Assembly (NCBI GenBank): GCA_946479745.1
Contig: CAMLGZ010000010.1
Location: 43,862-107,861, forward strand
Source: an uncultured Pseudoxanthomonas sp.
GTDB taxonomy: Bacteria > Pseudomonadota > Gammaproteobacteria > Xanthomonadales > Xanthomonadaceae
Length of the DNA: 64,000 nucleotides
Direction: 5' to 3'
Shown here: positions 58,533-64,000 of the stretch, piece after piece
How the letters are laid out: each line of letters starts with the position of its first letter
How positions within the stretch are numbered: position 1 is the stretch's first letter
Position numbers and translations under genes: made by a program
Notes under the pieces: model-generated
Told to the model about the DNA's origin: nothing
Seen by the model: the letters and a program-made list of their open reading frames with translations, nothing else
The model's database searches: none

Positions 58533-59977
58533 TGCCCCCGCGCGCGGCGGACGTGGGTGCAGTACAAGGCGGGCGCGATCCTTTTCAGGGATGGCGCCCG
58601 CGTTCTTTGCGCGCCCGGCAGTTGCTTGCCGCCAGCGTGGGCTTGCTCGCTTTCCTGTTCCTGGCCGGCTACGCGCTGGACCGCGCCTTCGTCAGCACTG
58701 CCGAACTCAACTTGCGCAATCGCCTGAAGGGCTATGCGATTTCCTATGCCAACAAGCTGGAATTCGGCCGCGACGGCACCCTGATTCCGCCCGAACTGCC
58801 GGTCGATCCGCGTTTCACCCAGCCCGGTAGCGGCCTTTACGCCGAGGTAGTGCTGCCCAACGAGCGCTGGGGTTCCGATTCCACCCTGGGCCCTACCTTG
58901 CCGGCGACCGCCATGCTCAAGCCGCTGCAGGAAACCTTCGAAGGCCCGGTGCCGATGCGGCAGATCGACGGCAACGAAGGCGGCGTGTATCGCTTCGGAT
59001 TGGGCACCATCTACGCCAACCGCGCGCCGGAAGGCGAGTTTCCGTATTCGATCTACGTGTCGGAGGATTCGCGCGTGCTGGGTGCGCAGCTGCGTACTTT
59101 TCGCGGCGCCTTGTGGGTGTATCTGGGAGCAGCGGGCGCGTTCCTGTTACTGCTGCAGGTAGCGGTGCTCAACTGGAGCCTGCGGCCATTGCAGCGCGTG
59201 ATCAACGAACTGACCCGCGTGCAACGCGGACAGGCCAGCCGCATGACCGAGCGGCACCCGCGCGAGCTGGAGCCGCTGACCGAAAGCATCAATGCCTTCA
59301 TCGAAAGCGAGCGCGAGAATCTGGACCGTCAGCGCAATACGCTGGCCGACCTTGCCCACAGTCTGAAGACGCCGCTGGCGGTACTGCGTTCGCAGCTGGA
59401 CGAAGGCACCCACGCCATCGCGCTGCGCGATGAACTGGATACGCAGCTGAAGCGCATGAACAATCTGGTGTCCTATCAATTGGCGCGCGCGGCTTCGAGC
59501 GGCCATGCCCTGTTCGCCGCGCCGGTGCCCATCGAGTCCAACGCCGAAGAAATCGTGCGCGGCCTGGAAAAGGTCTATGCCGCCAAGGGCGTGATCTGCG
59601 AATTCGATATCCATCCGGACGCACGCTTCCACGGCGAACCGGGCGACCTGCAGGAACTGATGGGCAACCTGCTGGAGAACGCGTTCAAGTGGGCGCGCTC
59701 GCGCGTGCTGCTGACCGCCACGCCCACCAAGACCGTGGGCAACCGACGTGCCGGTTTGCTGCTGGCGGTGGACGACGATGGTCCCGGAATCGCCGATGAA
59801 GACGTTGCGCATATTCTGCAGCGCGGCGTGCGCGGCGACGAACGCGTGCAAGGGCACGGCATTGGCCTGGCGATCGTGCAGGATCTGGTACGCGGCTATC
59901 GCGGCGAGCTGCAGGTGACGCGTTCGCAGGAGCTGGGCGGAGCGCGCTTCGAAGTTGTCCTGCCGCAGGGTTTGTAG
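58532..59977 (+). CDS. phoQ: PhoQ-like sensor histidine kinase
   Basis: 481 residues. Membrane helix 1 (LLAASVGLLAFLFLAGYAL), a periplasmic sensor domain (about 60-190), helix 2 (ALWVYLGAAGAFLLLLQVAVL), a HAMP linker (LRPLQRVINELTRVQRGQASRM), HisKA with His276 in LADLAHSLKTPLAVL, and HATPase_c with ELMGNLLENAFKWA and DDDGPGIADED and GHGIGLAIVQDL. It partners the adjacent response regulator; the start codon shares bases with the regulator stop, showing coupling. The periplasmic segment contains acidic residues, but metal sensing cannot be shown here. A large palindromic repeat follows. Confidence 0.88.
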   Translation: MPPRAADVGAVQGGRDPFQGWRPRSLRARQLLAASVGLLAFLFLAGYALDRAFVSTAELNLRNRLKGYAISYANKLEFGRDGTLIPPELPVDPRFTQPGSGLYAEVVLPNERWGSDSTLGPTLPATAMLKPLQETFEGPVPMRQIDGNEGGVYRFGLGTIYANRAPEGEFPYSIYVSEDSRVLGAQLRTFRGALWVYLGAAGAFLLLLQVAVLNWSLRPLQRVINELTRVQRGQASRMTERHPRELEPLTESINAFIESERENLDRQRNTLADLAHSLKTPLAVLRSQLDEGTHAIALRDELDTQLKRMNNLVSYQLARAASSGHALFAAPVPIESNAEEIVRGLEKVYAAKGVICEFDIHPDARFHGEPGDLQELMGNLLENAFKWARSRVLLTATPTKTVGNRRAGLLLAVDDDGPGIADEDVAHILQRGVRGDERVQGHGIGLAIVQDLVRGYRGELQVTRSQELGGARFEVVLPQGL

Positions 59978-59995
59978 GCAGGTGCAATAATTTTT

Positions 59996-60058
59996 GTAGG
60001 AGCGCCCCATGGGCGCGAGCCTTTCTTGAAAAATCTCGCGCCCATGGGGCGCTCCTAC
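59996..60058. repeat. REP-like palindrome with 24-base arms
   Basis: Perfect inverted repeat: GTAGGAGCGCCCCATGGGCG... (59996-60019) and its complement (60035-60058) with a 15-base spacer. GTAGGAGCG-type elements are a familiar interspersed repeat of Xanthomonadales. It lies between convergent phoQ and mtfA. The distal arm provides the TAG stop codon of the mtfA-like gene, so the repeat extends into its coding end. Confidence 0.88.
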
Positions 60059-60837
60059 GGGTGTCGCGCGAGGCCGTAGAAACGTTGGAGATGCGCGGCT
60101 ACTTGCGGCATTTCCGCCAGCAGCAACTCGGGCGCGGAGAAATGGTATTCGCTGGTCACGGCGAAGAATTCTTCCGGCGATTCCGCAGCGTAGGCATCGA
60201 TGACGGTGTCGCCTCCACTATCCACTTCTTCGCAGAACGCATCGTACTGGCGCTGGAAATCCGCAGCCCATTCGCGTTGCCAGGCGCGCGGCAGCGGCGG
60301 TGTGCCGTCCATCGCGCCATCCAGCGCGTCGAGCTTGTGCGCCATTTCGTGGATGGCCACGCAGAAGCCGGCGAAGGGATCGGCCAGGTCGGCCTGCACG
60401 TCGGCCCAGGACAGGACCAGCGGGCCGGCTTCCCAGGATTCGCCGGTAAGTTCGTCCTCGAACTCGTGCAGCACGCCTGCGGCATCCAGGTGGCTGCGCT
60501 GCACCCGAAAAGCATCCGGGTAGATCAACAGCTGCGACCAGCCGCGCAGTCCCTGCTCTCCGAACTCCATCAAGGGCAGGCAACAAAGCGCCGCCAACTG
60601 CATGCGCGCCGATGCGTCCAGGGTCAGGCCGGCGAGCGGGGTGATGGTTTTCTCGTGCAGGAAACGCGCTACCAGCGACTGCAGGACGGCGTCGCGGGCG
60701 GCGTCCAGTCCGTGCAATAGGGGAACGGAGCGACGGGTTTCAGCCCAGAGTGCGGTGTCGACAGAATGGGGCCGGCGCTTGGGCCAGCCGAACCACGATC
60801 CGATCAGCGGAACATGCCCGGCAGGAAACTGTGCCAC
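60055..60837 (-). CDS. mtfA: MtfA-like zinc metallopeptidase (M90)
   Basis: 260 residues with the zinc signature AIHEMAHKLDALDG (His163, Glu164, His167) and the distal acidic motif ESPEEFFAVTSEYHF, which fit MtfA, the cytosolic Mlc-titrating peptidase. The N-terminal helical region includes LPLLEF-like AALCCLPLMEFGEQGLRGW. I use GTG 60837, which overlaps the upstream secreted-protein gene by 34 bases; no better in-frame start is visible. Its stop lies inside a REP-like repeat arm, so the last residues (LARHP) may be partly repeat-derived. Confidence 0.85.
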   Translation of the reverse strand: MAQFPAGHVPLIGSWFGWPKRRPHSVDTALWAETRRSVPLLHGLDAARDAVLQSLVARFLHEKTITPLAGLTLDASARMQLAALCCLPLMEFGEQGLRGWSQLLIYPDAFRVQRSHLDAAGVLHEFEDELTGESWEAGPLVLSWADVQADLADPFAGFCVAIHEMAHKLDALDGAMDGTPPLPRAWQREWAADFQRQYDAFCEEVDSGGDTVIDAYAAESPEEFFAVTSEYHFSAPELLLAEMPQVAAHLQRFYGLARHP

Positions 60838-61097
60838 TTGGATCCGCGCACGCGCTGCAGGGCGTCGTCATCGCTACCGCCGCCACCGCCGCCCGGGGAA
60901 GCCGAAGCGGGCTTGGCGTACTTGTTGCGCGTGGCGCTGGCCTTGGGATGCGCAGCGCCGGCCTGTGCCGCGTCATCGCGAGCGACCGCCTCGGTTTCCT
61001 GGCAGGCACCGGGATTGGGCGGCGCATTACGTCCGTTCTGGGCCAGGGCATGTGCGCTGGCGCAGATCAACAACAAGGCTAGGCTGAGGCGCAGCAT
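60804..61097 (-). CDS. Small secreted protein with Gly-rich linker
   Basis: 97 residues. A signal peptide (LRLSLALLLICASAHALAQ) precedes a region with one Cys (PNPGACQETEAVARDD), a helical Ala/Lys stretch, a poly-Gly linker (SPGGGGGGSDDDA) and a basic C-terminal WHSFLPGMFR. No family recognised. It overlaps the mtfA-like start by 34 bases, suggesting coupling. Start ATG 61097 has AGGAGTCTCCC upstream on its strand. Confidence 0.65.
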   Translation of the reverse strand: MLRLSLALLLICASAHALAQNGRNAPPNPGACQETEAVARDDAAQAGAAHPKASATRNKYAKPASASPGGGGGGSDDDALQRVRGSKWHSFLPGMFR

Positions 61098-61374
61098 GGG
61101 AGACTCCTGTCTGGCGGACATTACTGACCGCGCGAACTATAGCGCGGTTCCTGGCCCGCCGGCGGTTGGCTCCTCTTCCTTGCCGACTATCGGTTGTCGC
61201 GGCGCAGCATAATCGTCGTCATCCTGCGCCGGCCCTTGATCGCGAGGCATGCCGGGTTGTCGACGCGCTCAGCCGGCCACCTTCGGTGTGCATGCCGGGC
61301 AGGGCGCCTCGATTGCCGCCGTGCAGCCATCGCCGTCGCTCTGACGGGCCGTCCATCTCGCGCATAATTGCGAT

Positions 61375-61476
61375 ATGCCCGCATTCATTCTGTCTTTTGT
61401 GCTGATTCTTATCGCGTACCTGCCGGGTTCCGAATCGCGTTTCGAACGCGTGCGCCTGTCGCGCAGGCCCGCATGA
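61375..61476 (+). CDS. Possible 33-residue membrane microprotein overlapping birA
   Basis: ATG 61375 begins a 33-codon frame: MPAFILSFVLILIAYLPG (one hydrophobic helix) then a basic tail RFERVRLSRRPA. Its TGA at 61474-61476 overlaps the birA ATG at 61473, an ATGA arrangement. No clear ribosome binding site precedes it. It lies in a 375-base gap between birA and the divergent secreted-protein gene, which otherwise shows no gene. Confidence 0.3.
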   Translation: MPAFILSFVLILIAYLPGSESRFERVRLSRRPA

Positions 61477-62441
61477 GCGGCGAACGCGCAATCCTGCAGC
61501 GGCTCATCGCCGGCCCGGTATCGGGCGATGCGCTGGCGCAGGAGGCGGGATTGACCCGTGCGGCCATGTGGAAGCGCATCGAGGCCCTGCGCGAAGCCGG
61601 TGTGGAAATCGATGCGCAGGCCGGTCGCGGCTATACCCTGCGCCACCCGCTCGAACTGCTGCAGGCCGAAGCCATCATCGGCGCGCTTCCGCCGTTCGTG
61701 CGCGCCGGCGTCGCTTCGTTGGAGATCGCCTGGTCGCTGGATTCCACCAATAGTGAACTGCTGCGTCGCGAAACTCCTGCGCACGGCGTGGCGGTATTGA
61801 TAGCAGAGCGCCAGACCGGGGGACGCGGGCGGCGCGGAAAAACATGGGCCTCGCCCTTGGCCGCGCACCTTTATCTGTCGCTTTCGCGGCAGTTCTCCGG
61901 GGGGTTGGCGCGGCTCGGCGGTTTGAGCCTCGTCGCAGGCGTGGCCGCGGCCGAAGCGCTGCACGAATCGGGCTATCCGGGCGTGCGTCTGAAATGGCCG
62001 AACGACTTGGTAGTGGAGGGGTGCAAACTCGGCGGATTGCTGGTGGAAGGCGGCGGTGAGCACGCTGGGCCGGTGCGCGCGGTGGTCGGGCTGGGCCTCA
62101 ACGTGCACATGCCAGACGCCATGGCCGCGACGCTGGACCAACCGTGGACCGATCTGACTACTCTTGGCGATCGGACACCGTCGCGCAACGCGATTGCCGC
62201 GCGATTGCTCACCCATCTGGTGCCAGCGCTGGATCAGTTCGATGCCGAGGGATTGGCTCCGTTCCTGGCGCGCTACGCACGTTTCGATGCGTTGACGGGA
62301 CGCGAAGTGGCCGTGCATCTGGCCGGGGCCTCCCAGACCGGCATCGCCGCCGGTATCGCCGAAGACGGCGCGCTGCGCGTGCGCATCGACGGCGAAGAAC
62401 GTGTTTTCCATGCGGGGGAAGTCAGCGTGAGGGCGCAATGA
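61473..62441 (+). CDS. birA: Biotin-[acetyl-CoA-carboxylase] ligase / biotin repressor
   Basis: 322 residues. The N-terminal winged helix (about 1-60: ALAQEAGLTRAAMWKRIEALREAGVEIDAQAGRGYTL) is followed by the biotin ligase catalytic domain with DSTNSELLRR, AERQTGGRGRRGKTWASP (adenylate loop) and LKWPNDLVVEGCKLGGLLVE, and a C-terminal SH3-like domain. It activates biotin and attaches it to BCCP, and may repress biotin synthesis genes. I chose ATG 61473 because the winged helix begins there. The coaX start overlaps its stop in ATGA. Confidence 0.93.
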   Translation: MSGERAILQRLIAGPVSGDALAQEAGLTRAAMWKRIEALREAGVEIDAQAGRGYTLRHPLELLQAEAIIGALPPFVRAGVASLEIAWSLDSTNSELLRRETPAHGVAVLIAERQTGGRGRRGKTWASPLAAHLYLSLSRQFSGGLARLGGLSLVAGVAAAEALHESGYPGVRLKWPNDLVVEGCKLGGLLVEGGGEHAGPVRAVVGLGLNVHMPDAMAATLDQPWTDLTTLGDRTPSRNAIAARLLTHLVPALDQFDAEGLAPFLARYARFDALTGREVAVHLAGASQTGIAAGIAEDGALRVRIDGEERVFHAGEVSVRAQ

Positions 62442-63193
62442 GCCGATGGTTGTTCGACCTGGGGAATACACGCCTGAAGTGCGCGCCGCTGCATGACGAC
62501 GGCAGTCTGGGTGAAGTGGTTGCGCTGGCGCACGAGCCGGGCACATTCGCCCAGCAATTACAGCGGCTGCTGGCCGAAAATGCGGATTCGGCCTGCCTTG
62601 CCAGTGTGGCCTCGCCCGCACTGACTGCCGTGGTGGTGGAAGTTCTGACCCAGCGGTTCCGCCGCATTTCACTGGCGCGCAGTAGCGCCCGACTGGCGGG
62701 CATGCGCATTGCCTATGCCGAACCCGCGCGACTGGGAGTGGACAGATTCCTCGCCCTGCTTGCTGCGCACGGGCGCGGGGCGGGCCCGTGGTTGATCGCA
62801 GGCGTCGGTACCGCGTTGACCCTCGATCTGCTGGATCGCGAGGGCCTGCATCGCGGCGGACGCATCGGACCTTCGCCCGGCCTCATGCGCCAGGCGCTGC
62901 ATCAGGCCGCCGCGCAGCTTCCGCTGGAAGGCGGCGACTATCGGGAATTCGCATCCGACACAGCCGATGCCCTGGCGTCGGGTTGCGAAGGGGCCGCACT
63001 GGGCCTGATCGACCGCAGCCTGGCCCAGGCGACGCGGATGCTGGGCGGGGCCCCCGTCCTGTTGCTGCATGGCGGCGGTGCTGACATGCTCGCCCCACAT
63101 TTTCCCGATGCGCTTCGCGCGCCCGCACTGGTCCTGGAAGGACTGGCCCTGTGGTCCCGCGTCGGCACGGCTCCTGGAACCACCGAATGCTGA
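62438..63193 (+). CDS. coaX: Type III pantothenate kinase
   Basis: 251 residues of the ASKHA fold: FDLGNTRLKCAPL (phosphate 1 motif), LGVDRFLALLAAHGRG, GVGTALTLDLLDREGLHRGGRIGPSPGLM with the catalytic Asp region, and HGGGADMLAPHF. It phosphorylates pantothenate in coenzyme A synthesis and needs a monovalent cation. Overlaps birA by ATGA and the SPOR gene by seven bases, a conserved arrangement in xanthomonads. Confidence 0.93.
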   Translation: MSRWLFDLGNTRLKCAPLHDDGSLGEVVALAHEPGTFAQQLQRLLAENADSACLASVASPALTAVVVEVLTQRFRRISLARSSARLAGMRIAYAEPARLGVDRFLALLAAHGRGAGPWLIAGVGTALTLDLLDREGLHRGGRIGPSPGLMRQALHQAAAQLPLEGGDYREFASDTADALASGCEGAALGLIDRSLAQATRMLGGAPVLLLHGGGADMLAPHFPDALRAPALVLEGLALWSRVGTAPGTTEC

Positions 63194-63882
63194 TCCGCGC
63201 CCTGATAGTCCTGCTAATCGTGTTGAATGTGGGCGTCGCCGCCTGGTGGATTTCCCGCCCCGAGCCGCTTCCCCCGGCCCTTCCGACGCAACCGGCGGGC
63301 GTACCCGGACTGCAATTGCTCAGCGAAACCAAAACACCCACCGCTCCTGCGCCTGCACCATCGCCGGTGTCTGTGCCGCCTGCTGCCACGGCTACGGCTA
63401 CGGCGGAACCCGCCACGCCTGCGCAGTGTTTCAGCATGGGACCGTTCGCCGACCAGGCCGCGGCCAGGGCGGCGGCAGCGCGCATCGGCAGTCAGGCCAC
63501 TCGCAGCACTCCGCGCGAAGCTCCCGGCAAGGCAGCGCAGGGCTACAACGTGGTCCTGCCGCCCCAGGCCGATCGCGAAGCGGCCCAGGCGCTTGCCCAG
63601 CGCATCGGCGCAGGGGGCTTCGACGACTATCTGGTGATCAACAGCGGCCCGCAAACCAATGGCATCGCCCTGGGGCGCTACCGCAGCCGCGAAGGCGCCG
63701 AGCGCCGCCAGTCCGCGCTGCGGGCGGCCGGGTTCGATGCGCAGCTGCAACCCCTGGGCGACGAAAGCGCAGCGCAATGGTGGCTGGATGTCGCCGCCGC
63801 TGCCGGCGTTACCGCATCCGGGTTGCGGAGCGGAGCCAGCGCATCGCAATCGCGTTCGCTCGATTGCGCCCTGCTGCGGTAG
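63187..63882 (+). CDS. SPOR-domain membrane protein
   Basis: 231 residues. One N-terminal membrane helix (LIRALIVLLIVLNVGVAAWWI) is followed by a Pro/Ala/Thr-rich periplasmic linker (about 25-85), a SPOR-like domain (about 86-200: FSMGPFADQAAARAAAARIGSQA, YNVVLPPQADREAAQALAQRIGAGGFDDYLVI, IALGRYRSREGAERRQSALRAAGFDAQLQP), and a short end. SPOR domains bind denuded glycan strands at division sites, so a role near the septum is likely. Its start lies inside the coaX end. tRNA-Thr follows. Confidence 0.85.
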   Translation: MLIRALIVLLIVLNVGVAAWWISRPEPLPPALPTQPAGVPGLQLLSETKTPTAPAPAPSPVSVPPAATATATAEPATPAQCFSMGPFADQAAARAAAARIGSQATRSTPREAPGKAAQGYNVVLPPQADREAAQALAQRIGAGGFDDYLVINSGPQTNGIALGRYRSREGAERRQSALRAAGFDAQLQPLGDESAAQWWLDVAAAAGVTASGLRSGASASQSRSLDCALLR

Positions 63883-63945
63883 AATCCGCGTCCGCGGTTT
63901 TCCTCACACACTCCTATATTCCGTGTGGTTCCGCGCGTCTGCCAT

Positions 63946-64000
63946 GCCGGCATAGCTCAGTTGGTAGAGCAACCGCCTTGTAAGCGGTAGGTCCCCAGTT
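63946..64000 (+). tRNA. tRNA-Thr(UGU), cut by the window end
   Basis: The sequence begins GCCGGCATAGCTCAGTTGG with a D-arm typical of tRNA, then an anticodon stem ACCGC/GCGGT with loop CTTGTAA, giving anticodon TGT (Thr). The variable region and the first half of the T-arm follow, and the gene is truncated after 55 bases at the window end. Confidence 0.93.

Noticed and set aside
63946..64000. tRNA-Thr as an integration site
   Set aside because: tRNA genes are frequent integration sites, but the gene is cut at the window end and no integrase or repeated 3-prime end lies in the visible sequence.

Overview
The window is high-GC chromosomal DNA from a gammaproteobacterium of the order Xanthomonadales (Lysobacter/Pseudoxanthomonas/Xanthomonas-like). 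This rests on the gene order of the virB cluster, the XVIPCD-type effector tails, the many TonB-dependent receptors and carbohydrate enzymes, the short dispersed palindromic repeats, and the phoPQ and birA-coaX-SPOR-tRNA-Thr blocks. No genus can be named from sequence alone. No rRNA, CRISPR array, insertion sequence, integrase or relaxase was recognised; one partial tRNA lies at the right edge.

Layout. 1-6.6 kb: small metabolic genes (PLP-dependent lyase with an Lrp/AsnC regulator and a divergent M20 dipeptidase, two glutathione S-transferases, a DUF2569 membrane protein, an alpha/beta hydrolase). 7-18.3 kb: a TonB-dependent receptor, a TPR/winged-helix regulator with a beta-propeller protein, two SRPBCC proteins separated by a repeat cluster, an MFS exporter, a GFA-fold protein, small secreted proteins, an EEP-family hydrolase and a VOC protein. 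18.4-25.3 kb: a carbohydrate locus (GH30 glucosidase, LacI regulator and CPA2-type antiporter on the minus strand, divergent from a second TonB receptor), with two perfect palindromes between the divergent genes. 25.4-33.5 kb: two YjbR proteins, DUF1456, a cyanophycinase-like peptidase, a secreted Lys/Gly-tailed protein, a GH13 amylase and a flavin reductase.

34.2-45.3 kb is a complete virB7-8-9-10-11-1-2-3-4-5-6 operon in the order known from the Xanthomonadales bacteria-killing type IV secretion system (X-T4SS). VirB7 is enlarged, which is typical of that system. The coupling ATPase VirD4 is not encoded in the window. 45.4-56.2 kb, directly downstream, is a lower-GC effector/immunity island. 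It holds two peptidoglycan hydrolases that share nearly the same peptidoglycan-binding plus XVIPCD C-terminal half, a DUF2235/Tle1-like lipase, and lipoproteins or secreted proteins placed in front of each effector as probable immunity proteins. It also holds a family of DUF4189 proteins, including one truncated copy that continues in frame after the stop codon of its neighbour. The working model is contact-dependent killing: VirB builds the channel, a VirD4 encoded elsewhere recruits XVIPCD effectors, and periplasmic immunity proteins protect siblings.

56.3-64 kb returns to housekeeping content: an arginine deiminase-fold hydrolase, a small secreted protein in front of phoPQ, an mtfA-like peptidase next to a large palindromic repeat, and birA-coaX-SPOR protein in overlapping order, then tRNA-Thr(UGU) cut by the window end. 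The most interesting parts are the effector island, the missing virD4, the modular effector tails and lipoprotein leaders, and several possible regulatory elements inside the virB operon.
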